Shown: one piece after another, positions 1 through 11,029 of the stretch
Numbering within the stretch: position 1 is the stretch's first letter
Layout: each line of letters starts with the position of its first letter
Assembly: GCA_013397115.1 (NCBI GenBank)
Contig: VWZW01004026.1
Span: forward strand, 62,652 to 126,651
Reading direction: 5' to 3'
DNA from: Edolisoma coerulescens
Taxonomy: Eukaryota; Chordata; Aves; Passeriformes; Campephagidae
DNA: 64,000 nucleotides
Translations under genes and position numbers: made by a program
The notes under the pieces: model-generated
Seen by the model: only the letters and a program-made list of their open reading frames with translations
Told to the model about the DNA's origin: nothing
Database searches by the model: none

Positions 1-699
1 AGGAGAAGTTACTCATATTTCATTTTACTGGAATTACTTGTGGAGTTACTGGTGGAGACACATGGAGTCGACTCATGACATTTGAGTCAGATTGTCATTA
101 TTAGAAATCTAGTAACTTTCAATCATCTATACAGGTGAACTTTTATGTGAATATCTAAAATAAACTTTCCCTTTCCTATTAACATTTTTAGCTTGCATGA
201 GTTTTTGTTAGCCTAAGTTATTGGGATGAAAGGAGCCTTAAAAATAGTATTGACCATTATACAAAAACTGCGAAAACTATAGTAATCATGTCAAGAGGCA
301 GAAAATTCTGAAAAAATAATTGTTCTTTGTTTGGATTAAAAAAAGACTATGTAGTCATCAGAAACACTTCAAACTTTAAAATTACTTCCAAAGGGTTTTT
401 AGTAGCCAATATTTAAGGTAGCTGTGCTGTATTATGCAGGCTCCAGTACTATGAAGTAAGGTGATAACCAGTATGTCTCAAAGATAATCTCATAATTTAG
501 AGATTATCACAACATCACAAAAAATACACAACACAAAAAAACCACAAAAGAAAAAACAGCAAAAACAATAATAATGTTAGATGCTAAATTACATACTAAA
601 GAGGTTGTTATTCTGAATGCCAACCATCAAGTGTTTATGAAAAACATAGTCTGTCAAACTATCTTGATATTTGTTTTTTAGGTGATTATTCTGCTTGAC
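1..699. other. Non-coding unique sequence
   Basis: No reading frame, repeat family or RNA gene is recognisable here. The only small structure is a 10-bp perfect palindrome, GAGTCGACTC, at 65-74. It is followed by a TGAGTCA-like AP-1 motif near 83-90. A tract rich in CA and A lies at about 510-570. The base composition is AT-rich like the rest of the window. Confidence 0.6.
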
Positions 700-935
700 A
701 AAAGTAATATTGATGTGTTAGTCTTAGACATATATGAGCAATTGACCTCGTGCTACAATGTATTTTGTTTAAGGAAGCTGATTGATTCCAAATCAACTTG
801 GCACATAATCAGTGGATTAAAGGCCGGCTGACTGACAGGTCATAAACCAAAAATGTTAATGGGATATTAAGACAGTACATTGTTCCTGAGATTGAGCTTT
901 CTGACATTACACTATAAAACCTTATTAGTTATGCT
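700..935 (+). mobile_element. Possible strongly decayed CR1 LINE fragment
   Basis: Around 805-840 the plus strand reads, with breaks, like the CR1 reverse-transcriptase stretch in which a W-I-K is followed by a 'WLTDRS'-type motif: the DNA 'gtggattaaag...ggctgactgacaggtca' resembles the matching part of the CR1 relic at 60.43 kb. The upstream and downstream residues are not convincing and stop codons interrupt the frame. This is pattern recognition over a few tens of bases, so an accidental match is possible. Confidence 0.25.
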
Positions 936-1605
936 AAGCTGCCAAAAAAAAAAAAAGTAGAATGTATGTAAAAGACGTAATAATTAATCTGATCATTTTT
1001 ATTTGTAAAGAGGACTATAGACAAGAAATTAACTATAATTGCTGAGCAAACCCATGTCTCAGAGAACAAAAAATGGAGGCCATTATTAGCAAAGAAGGTT
1101 GTTCTGAGGCACAGTGGCTCTGTGGGGTTCTTGGTACCCACTGGCTGATGAACACCATTGTAGCCTGTGGCTTATGTAACAAAACCTACAGATTTACAGG
1201 TATCCATGTATAGGGACTTCTGATGTTCACATCCCTAGGGTATTCAGAGAGAACATAATGAATGTTTATAGAACACAGATTTTAATGCAAACTGTGGAAA
1301 AGCTCAAAGAGTCTGTGGAAAATACACCAGTTCAGAAGCACAATAATCATGATTTTGAAACCACATCGCCCATGGACAATGCTGTGGAGTTTATCAGTGC
1401 AGTCCTCTTACAGCAGCACCATCAAATTTGACTTCTTTGTGGCCTTAAAGCCACTGAAGCGTATATTGTTTATTAAGTATTTTACTTGTATTTAAAATGT
1501 ATTATGTTGTTATTGAATGTAATTTTTGATTGTAATAGGTAGATATTTAAGTATGCATTTTTAAGAAGTGTTTACCAGATGCAGCTGAAACCTGGTTTTT
1601 TTCGG
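936..1605. other. Non-coding unique sequence
   Basis: There is no supported gene or repeat between the possible LINE relic and the ERV LTR. A 13-base A run lies near 944-956. The short minus-strand frame at 929-1141 overlaps that run and has a composition (F, N and S rich) expected from chance. Confidence 0.6.
1601..1605. repeat. Candidate 5-bp target-site duplication (left copy)
   Basis: The five bases TTCGG directly abut the left end of the LTR at 1606. The right flank at 2576-2580 reads TTTGG. The single difference is a C to T change at a CpG, the commonest germline mutation. A 5-bp duplication is usual for ERVL-type integrations. Confidence 0.5.
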
Positions 1606-2575
1606 TGTTATGATCCAGTTATTAAAGTTCTTAGAAATGCCACTGCCCAAATTATGGTGAAAACGAGACCATATGCCAGTGACAATAGTATGGGTTTTAT
1701 TTGATGGTAAATATGAGAGAGAGAGAGAGAGAGAAAGAAAGAAAGAAAGAAAGAAAGAAATAGAAAATAGGTGGGGGGGACAGAGACAGAGTGACAGGGA
1801 CAGAATAAGGAAAATATCACCACTCCGTGAATCCCAACGATGCTCCGTCAATCCTCTCCAGCTTGTCTTCTTGGTGGTGAAGGTCCCCCCAAAAAGCATA
1901 GAATCTCATGGGTTAATACACACTCAAGCCAGGTAGGAAAACCCAGGCACCTCCTTGAGTGGAGGGGGGTTGCCATTGTCTGTTTCAACAGACTCCAGGT
2001 TTGTTGCAGCACATGCAATCCTGTGGTGCAAAGTCTCAAAAATGGCTCTGGGGGGAACTTCAGGGGGGGGTCTTCGATGGATTGTGACACCCCCCCAGCT
2101 GCCTCTCCCATGAATGTCCCGTGGATGGGGCCTGGGGGGTTGGGAGTTCCACAGCTGGGCCGGTTTGTGTAATGGAGGATGGGTGTTCACTGCTTCTGAC
2201 CAGAGGTTACACCCGAAACCTCCTCCCCCCGCCTCATTTTGGGGGGGTCGGTGGGGGGAGTCTGTGTAAACCTGGCTTCTGCAGGCTGTGGTCTCCCCCA
2301 CCCCCAAACTCAGACAGGGAAGAATCTTTGCTGTGTTTGGCTTTCTTGTGGATGCATTCTTCTTTTTCAGCCTTGTTTGTTTTTTCCTAGGTTTGAGATG
2401 ATTAAAGAATGGGTTTTCTCTTTATCTAATCTTAGTGGTTTAATTTACAGTCCAAAGTCCCAGTCAGGTATCTTCAGGGAGGCTTCTTTGCTTGTACCTT
2501 CCTTATGTAGTTTTTGTTATACTGTGCAAAACTTTATATCAGTGTTTGAGGCATGAACTATTTCAGTCTCTGACA
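1606..2575 (-). mobile_element. Solo LTR of an ERVL-like endogenous retrovirus
   Basis: Read on the minus strand, the element starts TGTCAGAGAC and ends GGATCATAACA, so it has the TG...CA termini and a short imperfect inverted repeat (TGTCA/TGTTA) of a retroviral LTR. At about 970 bp it is a typical long avian ERVL LTR. A poly(A) signal AATAAA lies on the minus strand at 1696-1701, followed by a roughly 90-bp U5-like tail. Upstream of the signal is a pyrimidine-rich tract (CTTT/CT)n. The middle is C/G-run rich (2040-2300), which explains the local cluster of long overlapping reading frames; none of those is a gene. No internal retroviral genes flank it, so it is a solo LTR left by recombination. 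Flanking pentamers TTCGG/TTTGG support the boundaries. The subfamily name needs a RepeatMasker match. Confidence 0.75.
1715..1761. repeat. (GA)n then (GAAA)n microsatellite inside the LTR
   Basis: About ten GA units are followed by about six AAAG units. The tract sits just upstream of the LTR's minus-strand poly(A) signal, where related LTRs have a C/T-rich stretch. It probably grew from that stretch by slippage and is likely to vary in length between individuals. Confidence 0.9.
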
Positions 2576-2580
2576 TTTGG
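2576..2580. repeat. Candidate 5-bp target-site duplication (right copy)
   Basis: TTTGG pairs with TTCGG at 1601-1605 with one CpG-type transition. Confidence 0.45.
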
Positions 2581-5550
2581 AAAGGAACTTACATGGAACA
2601 ATGTTTGTTGAAACTCAGCCACGGTGTGAAGTAGGCCCCTTCTGAACTCCTTCACCCTTAGTTTCTACTGAAGACACATTCATAGTGGTCTCCTCAAAAA
2701 TATTTTCTGTCTTTTCTGTCATTTCTGTCTTTCACTTTGCTCTTAGATGATATTTTGATTTAAGAAAACAAATTTGCTATGTTTTGGTTTATAACTACGT
2801 CCTTGCTAATGCAGCTACACATTTTGTCTCTTAATTTTGGAGTAGGTATTAAAACCCAAATAATTTCTTATATGGTAATGCTTGTAATCAACACATTAGA
2901 CTTGACGTGATGACTATGTCTATGGAACATCAGGGAGAGGATTAAATGAGGAGTGATGGCATTACAGTAATTTTCTTGGATCAGGAAGCAACAAATTTGC
3001 TTAACAGTGTCTTCACTTGTAATTTCCTTAGAGCATAAGCACACTTGCTCTACTTGCTCTACTTGCATAGGCACATGCTAAAACCTTCTTGCTTCTCTAC
3101 TGAAGTCTAAACATACTTTAATAATTTTTCTAGATTATAGAGTTTAATTTGCATAGAGCATGTCAGTATCACTTTGAGAGACTTATCTTCAGCACTGATT
3201 TTGACTTGATCAATGAACAACTAATATATAGTTTAGAAATAAACAGCTTTTTTTTTCTCTTGAAATAGTCGTAAAAAAATCTTAGAGTTCTCTTGAAACA
3301 TCCTCTAGATCTTAGTGCCAGGAAACCCACTTGTTTCCCTGAGGTTTAAAAAAAAACCAAACACAAACCATTTCTCTACAGATCCAGGCTGTATCTCTTC
3401 CCATTTGAACAGACAGCAGAGAGACAGTTTTCCCTTGATTTGGTAGATATCATTCCAAGTTTTAACCATTTGATAGTTCCTAGTGGCCACCACCACCATG
3501 GAACCCATGTAGTAATATCTTTGTGCTAGAGAAAACTTAAATGTATCTGTTTATTTATTTATTTATTTATTTATTTTTAAATTTTTGTATCTATATTTGA
3601 GCTTATTGTAGAAGGCAGTCACGAGAGAAGCTATTCAATAAAAGATGGAACTATGTTACTTGCTTAATATCAACATTGTGAGTGACACTAACATATCGTG
3701 GAAGAATGCCTTCATTCTCATTTCAAAGCACCCTGTACCTTTTCTGAAGACAGCCTATGGAGCTCAGAAGGTTAATTTCTGAATCCAATTGTTGCAAGAG
3801 GAAAGACACTGTAACTTCTTTTGATTTTTGACAATGTGTTTCAAGCAGTCTTTAACATGTTTTCTAACACTGTGTTGCTGTAACCAGACAGAAGACCTAC
3901 CAAGGTGCCACCACATTATGTGTTTATACACACAGGTCCAGATGTATCCAAGCAAATCTTCTGTTAGTATCACAATTTTCATCTTAAAGGAGTAAGTTAC
4001 TCCTATGCAACGAATTCTTTGTCACATGTCTGTTGATTAAAATAACCGCTAGTAAACTTAACCCATCACTCTTTATTTAAGCAAGCCACAGAGGCAGGGA
4101 GCGAGTATGGCATGAAAGTGACACTTTGGGTTTAAAAGGTTGATGTATTCATTGTAGTGCTGTCCTACACAGACAACAGAGTAAATTAATCTCACGTGTA
4201 ACTCAGAAAGGATGACACTGGAGGTAAAATCTGGCCTGTTGTATCGAACTGGCTGACCTATTGTCTTCAGTAGTCTACAGTCTTTCTTTATAAGATGTCT
4301 TTTAGCACAGATTGAATTTGGAAAGGTGACTTTTCTTTGGCAAGGTCCTGGAGCTTTTAGATTGCACTGTTCTGCAACAGTGAGAATTTAGTCTATTAGT
4401 TTAGCCTCCATTTTCACACAAAGAATCTTTGTGAAATGATTTCTGTAAGCATCATAATTTGTATGCTCAAGTGCATGTTTGCAAAGTGTTTGCCTTTTTG
4501 CTCTATTTCTCATACTGGTGTGTGATTGACAGACATGTCTGAATACTTCAGATGCTCTCCGCTGACTGAGCAGTTTCAGTGTTCATTTTTTTGATGGAAA
4601 AGTGAGTGAAAAGTTAGCACTGAATATCACTTGGCATGAATGCCACATTTCACTTGCAAAGAGGCATTTTCATGGCTACCTGCCACCGCCAGATATTTTT
4701 TGAGAAAATCTGTTGTTACTGATTTAAGTCCCTTCATTAAATATCTGTTGATGCAGTGTTCTACAGCAGATGGAGACAATGAAGATTTTCCAATACTAGT
4801 TTTTACCACTGGTTACAGGAGTATATTGAATTTTAGAATCATTGTTTTTATGAAATTCTCTTTTACCTAATTGTGTGTGTGTACGCCTATATGTATGGTA
4901 TGAGAACACATCATAGTTGTAAATATTGTCTGAAAACAGAAGAATCTCTCTCTTTTATTTCTTAGTGGTTGGAGCAAAACAGGAAGACCTTGAGCTTCCA
5001 CTACTGAGATATCTGCTTTCTATTTATTTTTTCTACTGCATCAAAAAGAGTTGTGAGATTGACAACCAGTAAATACAGCAAAGTGTAACATAAGCAAAAA
5101 CTGCTAAGTGTTTTTCTCAACTGCTTCTTTTCCCTGCGATTGTCTAAAAGTAACATATTTCATCTTTTAATTCTTAACCTTTTAAATATTGATCATACCA
5201 TGTAGTTCTGAGGTAAATATACATCTATCTTGTCTAAGATTTAAGGTTTTGCTTGCTGTTTCCCAGCCTTTCTAATATTGAAAACAACCAACAAAGAGCT
5301 TGTGCAGTGTAATACCTTTTCTTTCAACTGCATCTGTCCTTACAGAGATATGCTACTTCATACCCTGTCCCAATCCCTACTTTTACTGTCCAGACTTCCA
5401 GTAGCTCCAGATGAGAGTTTTCTGAAGGTTGTTATCGAGTGATATCCAGCTAAAGCATCCAGACAGACACACTGGATGTATTCATGCATATAAACATACA
5501 GATATAAGCCTTCAAATTTTCAATGTACAAGCATCTGCCGCTTAGCTTTA
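2581..5550. other. Non-coding unique sequence
   Basis: No gene is recognised. A 9-bp unit ACTTGCTCT is repeated about 2.6 times at roughly 3043-3066. A (TTTA)n microsatellite lies at 3550-3578. The short frames in this stretch have no recognisable domain and no matched splice or promoter signals. Confidence 0.6.
3550..3578. repeat. (TTTA)n microsatellite
   Basis: Seven tandem TTTA units run directly into an AT-rich tail. Confidence 0.9.
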
Positions 5551-5559
5551 GACTAGTCA

Positions 5560-5700
5560 CTCCCACCAAGAGCTTGCTGCAGCCCAGGCTGGCAGAGTGG
5601 CAGCTGCACCACCCAGCATCCCCAGCAGCAGCTGCAGAGGAGAGCTCTGGGCTGCCTCAGTTGCACCCTGACCGGCCAGTGAACCTTACTCCAAGTAGGG
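5560..5700. other. Isolated GC-rich islet of unknown nature
   Basis: About 140 bp rich in GC stand out sharply from AT-rich flanks. They include two CAGCTG E-box cores inside GCAGCTGC-type palindromes (near 5600-5635). Reading frames are open on both strands (5523-5762 plus, 5553-5747 minus), but that is a by-product of GC content. I do not recognise it as a repeat or exon. It could be an old transposon remnant or a regulatory element. Confidence 0.35.
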
Positions 5701-7470
5701 GTAAATCCAATAGCTTTATCAGGATGAAACACGATTTTAACTTGCATATTTATGATCCATAAAGTTAATGTTCAACATATTAACACTAAGAAAATGGAGA
5801 CTCTTCACTGAATGAAATTAGCCACTGGAAGACAGCTGCTGGTAAATCTTCTGGGAGCAGTGTCTCTGTGCAGCCCTTTAACTTTCCTTTGAAGTAAAGG
5901 TCAGGTATACAGTTTGCTTTAAGCTAGCCAGAACACTGCACATACACATAAAGCTGTGCTCATTTGTTGGAAGCACTTGTGAAGTCCTTTGAAATTAAAG
6001 TACTGCATAAGTGATTTGTTAAAAGTATTTACTGGCTTTAGGGATCTCTCTTCAGAGGTGGTGGGTCCTTTGATGTCATGCATAACTGCTAACGTGATTG
6101 TTTATACCTTAAATGACCACAAGTGAAGCATCTGAAGATGAAATTTCCTTTTCAGTGAAGCAGTTTAATCTTTCTGGATGTGCCAGTAGTTACTTGAAAG
6201 CCAATTTTATGGCAGAAGGTGAAAGAGACTGTAGTAAAAATCAATTAGGATCATGGCCTAGAGATCTTCCTTCTCCCTCCAGGTTACAGACACATTTTAC
6301 ATTTGCTCTTGAGCTATCACTAAACGATTAATCACTAAATGGAGAGATGTAATTTTTACTTTATTAATAAATCAGGAGAAAAGTTGAGTATGTCTTTTCT
6401 GAAAACAAGAACAAGGCCAGTGATAAATCTATAATGGACTGATCTTTTACACTTTGCTCCTCAGTCAGGATTTGATTTCATGACTCTTTGAACACCATTA
6501 CACTCAGTTTGTGCCTGTTTACAAAATGTAAAATTCATTGCAAAATCTTCCTTAGCAGGGTAGATATTAGCTGGATAGCACATTAAAACCGATTTTCACA
6601 CTCAAGTTATCCAGGGAAGAAAAGAGAAAAGCTATCTCTTTGTTTATACACATGAAATAGAAGTAAACACTTGTAGAGTTTAAGTACAGATCTGAACTTT
6701 TACTCAGTGGGAATAAAGACCATCAATATTTAAAATGGAGGTTTCAAGTCAGGCTAACTGGAGTGGTGTAGAGATGGGTCTAAACCAGGGTGTCTCATTC
6801 TCTTACAGTTAAGCTACATGAAACATGAAGTTGGAAAAGCAGCAACTATGTGATGAAAGAGACTCAAGGGATGCACAGAATTGTCCTTTGGGTTCTGCTT
6901 GAATTATGACTTTGGCTGACTGTATGATCATATAATATCCCTTCTTCCCTCTGATAGAAGTCCTTCCCCATTCATTGCACAAAACTTCCCTGCTACTCAT
7001 CTGGAAGGAAGCTGTAAGAATTTTATCATCACTATTCAAAATGTGGCCAAGTGCTTTATTTCCTTTAAATCCTGTTCTGATATCAGGATGAATTAATTTT
7101 CTTCTGGTGTTTTTTATAGTATTGACCATGGTTGTATCTGAGTGATCCACAAAACTCAATAATTACTCCTGCAGAAGTGGACTGTGTTGGAAAAAAAAGA
7201 CAGTTAAAAGACTAAAAATTATTTTCTAAGGTGGACAAACCTTGAATTTTCTACATACAAACAGAAATTAGACGGACATCTTTTCAGCTGTGAGTAGAAC
7301 TGAATAAAACTTTCTTCCCATTTCAAAGAAACCTCTGATATTTGAGAAATTACTGTTCTAGTTTAGAATGGAATGTAGAGTTATTTATTTAAAGAGAACT
7401 AAAAATCTTGCTTCCAAGGAAAATTTGTATTAGTAAAATGTTCTGGAAAACTGTCCTGTTCGATTTTCAC
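5701..7470. other. Non-coding unique sequence
   Basis: No gene is supported. The longest frame lies on the minus strand, 7129 down to 6809 from an ATG in a good Kozak setting (106 residues). It has no recognisable domain, and frames of this length are expected by chance in 64 kb of AT-rich DNA. Confidence 0.55.
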
Positions 7471-7770
7471 AACGTTAAAGGGATCAGCCAACTGCCCCAG
7501 CTCAGGAAAGCTCCTTGAATTGCCTTGCCTCCAGTCCCTAGAGTTGGAGAACCAGCGAGCTGTTGGAGCTCTTGCTTTAGCTGGGGGTCCTGGGTTCCCA
7601 GCCTGGTTTGGGCAGTAGAGCCCTGACATCATGTGGGGTCTCCCTGTCCCAGACCTGCCTTCAGTCAGGCACCACGCTCCCCTCTGGGACCAGCATCTCC
7701 CTGGTTATTCAGGCTTGAAGCTTGCTGAAATATTACTCAGCTCTTTCCCAGCCCTCTCACTAGGGATTTT
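7471..7770. other. GC-rich islet of unknown nature
   Basis: Roughly 300 bp are much richer in G and C than their surroundings, with pyrimidine-rich CCCTG/CTCCC words. A minus-strand frame (7632-7399) is open, but its G/P/A/R-rich residues look like GC composition and not a domain. It may be a decayed repeat or a regulatory element; I cannot decide from sequence alone. Confidence 0.3.
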
Positions 7771-8912
7771 CCATTTTTAGAAAGCAAGACACTGAGAAGG
7801 TGTCCACCTGATTTGGTGTCTCCAACTCCTGATCCCCATAGTTAGATGTAACTCGAGGATTTTTTACCAGGTTTCACTGTCTCTAGATGTGCACATAATG
7901 GTGATCTTAACCCTAAAAATTTCTTTGTACAGGGAAGTTTTCTGGAAATTACTGTTCTCAGATAATCCATAAAATGATATGACAAATATTCTAGTGTAAT
8001 ACTAATTTCCTTTACAGAACAAATTCTCTGAAAATTTAGACAAATATTTTAGCAGTTCAGATATCAATATTTCCACAGCCTTCATTAAGATGTCTCTTAT
8101 TGTCTGAGACAAGAGGTAGTGGTACTTAATATTGCTTCAAAGTGTGGACCTTCCAGCTGTGATTGAAATTTCTGCTGTGAAAAGGAACAAAGAAACAACT
8201 ACACCTTCCCAGTTCTGCAGGAGGCAAATGCAATGGGACCACTAGTGGTGTACACTGATGAGCATTTCTGATAGCTGCAAACTGTTTTTCAAGTTCTGGT
8301 ACAAGAAATCAAATTTGGTGTCTGTGTAGGGGAACAATCACCACTGAAGAGCTCTCATAAAATATTTAAACACCCTTAGTTTTTATCTGCAGCTTTAATT
8401 TCCTATAAAATACATTCTATCAGTACTTACCTGGCAAGCATTCAGATGCCTCTAGCTTTGTGTTTTATATTAAGTTTTTATTTCTGTCAATTTGTATTTT
8501 AGGTTGCAAATCAAGAACCTTTCAAGAGACTTTTGATTAATTTCAGGCACAACTTGGCTTCATTTATTTTTTATGTTTTGATGGTAATTTACCATGGCAT
8601 AAAATTGTTTTGCATTAAACTACACTCATGAATCAAGAGTCTTTTCCATTAACAAGATCCATTTAAAGAATAAGCCCACCTACAAATCAAGTATTTTTGT
8701 GTCAGTTTCTATAATTATTGTTTGGAAAAAACTGGTACAATGGCCCCATGAATTATTTCAGTGCATAGATGATTTAGACAAATAGAACAGAAATATTAAT
8801 ATAACTGGTACTGTGCTAAATTACCTGGCAGAGGCCATGGTTTAGGGTCTGTTACTCTCTTGAGTGGAAAAAAAGAGCCTTTGTTTGTGCTGCTTTGGAT
8901 TGCAACAGTATT

Positions 8913-8936
8913 TTTTAAAGAGACTTCTCTTTAAAA
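8913..8936. repeat. Perfect 11-bp inverted repeat with a 2-bp spacer
   Basis: The left arm TTTTAAAGAGA (8913-8923) and the right arm TCTCTTTAAAA (8926-8936) are exact reverse complements separated by CT. On DNA this is a cruciform-capable near-palindrome or a dimeric protein-binding site. The loop is too short for a microRNA hairpin. Confidence 0.85.
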
Positions 8937-9042
8937 CTCATTAGGAAATTATTCAGGGCTACCTTAGCTCTCTAGCTGGGAAGCAGAGTAACATCTAATG
9001 ACTGGAGCTGCTAGCTGCTTTAACGCCAATCTATTTTGTAAA

Positions 9043-9056
9043 ATATATATATATAT
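9043..9056. repeat. (AT)n microsatellite
   Basis: Seven AT units lie within a wider T/A-rich patch that continues as TATGTGTATG-like words to about 9110. Confidence 0.85.
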
Positions 9057-11015
9057 TTATTACTATTTCTTAAATATATGTGTATGTATATGTTTATATG
9101 TGCATGTAAACAAAATGTTCAGAGAAGAATTCCCGTGTTCATTAAGTTGTTTAGAAAGTCTGGCATATTAGAAGGAGATCAGGTAGCATCCATGGAGTTT
9201 ATGGCAGCTGTAGATAATATATTTGAAACACATTTGCTCTGACCAGCCTTGTTGAGCTTATTTCAGTTGATTTCAATGTTGAAAACATTTTTGCACAATA
9301 TTCAATAGTGGTGCATTATTGGCAGGAGTTCACTATGTCACATAATTATAAATAACAAAACTACCACATTAGTTCTCTTGTAATTTTTAAAATTTGTTTC
9401 TGTCTTATCTTTGTCCCTGTGATTTCAGCAGATGTAGTTAATGTAGCAGGAAGGATGGGTGAAAATCAGATTGTACATTTTTGGCTTTCATCAAACACTT
9501 GAAAATGAGTAGCTGAGGCACTGGAAATACTAATTTTATTCCTCTCCTTGCAAACTTTGCACTTTTTTACTATCCATCTTTTAACTTGCTCTAAGATATT
9601 AATGAGTATGCTTATGAAACATTTAAAATTTGATTGTTCAGAGCATATATGGCAAAATTTTGACAACAGAACATCTTCTGCCATAATAATAATAAAGAAA
9701 AGACTCCTTATTCTAAAAGCAAATGGCGAATATTAAACAGGGATATTTTAGAAGCTATGATGAAATGTACTAAGTCTTGCTGTAGCTGATGTGGTTTCAG
9801 TGGCTGATGGTCAAGTTAAGCCCATTTGTTTTCAGAATGCTAATAGTTTTTAATTTTATCAGCAATTCCCACCAGTCAAGATTTAACTAGAGCTGCCTGG
9901 TGTCCTCAGAATTGTCTGAGGCAATCGATATCTTTTTCTCTTTACAATTAGTTTTAGTTTTCGGGAGTGAGGCAGAAGGCAGTCTTTTCCTCAATGCAAG
10001 TGAAGTTATCCCTCCTTATACCTGCAGACTGATATCAAAGCTCTGAGAAATGAGAACAAGCCCATTTATCTCAGTAGGTGTTAACTCATATGCCCCAAAC
10101 TGATTGCTTTACATCAAGTTTCTCAACATGCCTTAACACTTCAGTGTAGTCGAAGTATATCAGGCCATAACTGCTGGTTAGCTGCTTGTAGGATAAGGGA
10201 GGACTAGCTTAGGCCACAGAGGGTGTGGGATCAGACTGTTTCATCTTGGAATCTAACCTGAGCTACTATTTCCCTGTTGGATATTTTAGGAGAGTGGGAG
10301 CAAGCATCGCTCTATCAGTTACTCGGTTCCTTTTAAAGCTCTTAAGTGGGAGAAGAGTGAGAAGTATTTCCTGTTCTCTTTACTTCATTTCACTTTTTGT
10401 GTGGCTTCTGATGTTTTCATTCTTGGAGTGAATGCCCAGGCCTTAAAATGTGTTATTTTCTGGCCTGACTAGAATTGTGTCCAAATCACTAGAGCAGAGA
10501 TCCCAAGACTGAGGAGCACTGAGGCCATATGTCATGACTGTTGCTCAACATGCTTTTTTAAATTGTCATGAGACTTTGGAACAACCTGATCTGAGACCTG
10601 TCAGCCAGCACATGAAATAGCATCACAAGCCAGTCCTCAAAGGCCAGCACCAGTATGGGAAACTGGTTCTGCTGTTAGGGCTCCTGCTGTCTGTGGTGCA
10701 GTTGAACCAGAAATTGAAACAATTGAAAAGAATAATTGATGTTTTTATTGCATTAAATTTGAAAACAAAAGATGCTGCTTCTTTTACTGTATGTGAACAT
10801 GTGAATATAGACAAATTTCTTTTCAAAGAGACTCTTTCAAAAAGAAATTCAAGATAGGAAAATTTGTGAGCTCATCCTTATCTGGAAATCTTTGTGAAGT
10901 TGAAGAACGCTCTTGTGTATATATGTGTCTTTCTTATGAACTCCTGGGGAGGTTTACAGATTGATGTCTCTGCAAAGCATGTTTAATGCTGAGGGATGAC
11001 ATTTCCATTCTAATA

Positions 11016-11029
11016 TTTTTTTTTTTTTT
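11016..11029. repeat. Poly-T tract
   Basis: Fourteen consecutive T are seen. No LINE or SINE body is recognisable beside the tract, so it is treated as a simple run and not a retroposon tail. Confidence 0.85.

Noticed and set aside
1848..2556. Overlapping long frames on both strands
   Set aside because: All lie in the G/C-run-rich middle of the ERVL-like LTR.
6809..7159. 116-codon minus-strand frame (106 from an ATG at 7129)
   Set aside because: No recognisable domain. With a stop roughly every 15 codons in AT-rich DNA, a handful of frames over 100 codons are expected by chance in 64 kb on two strands.
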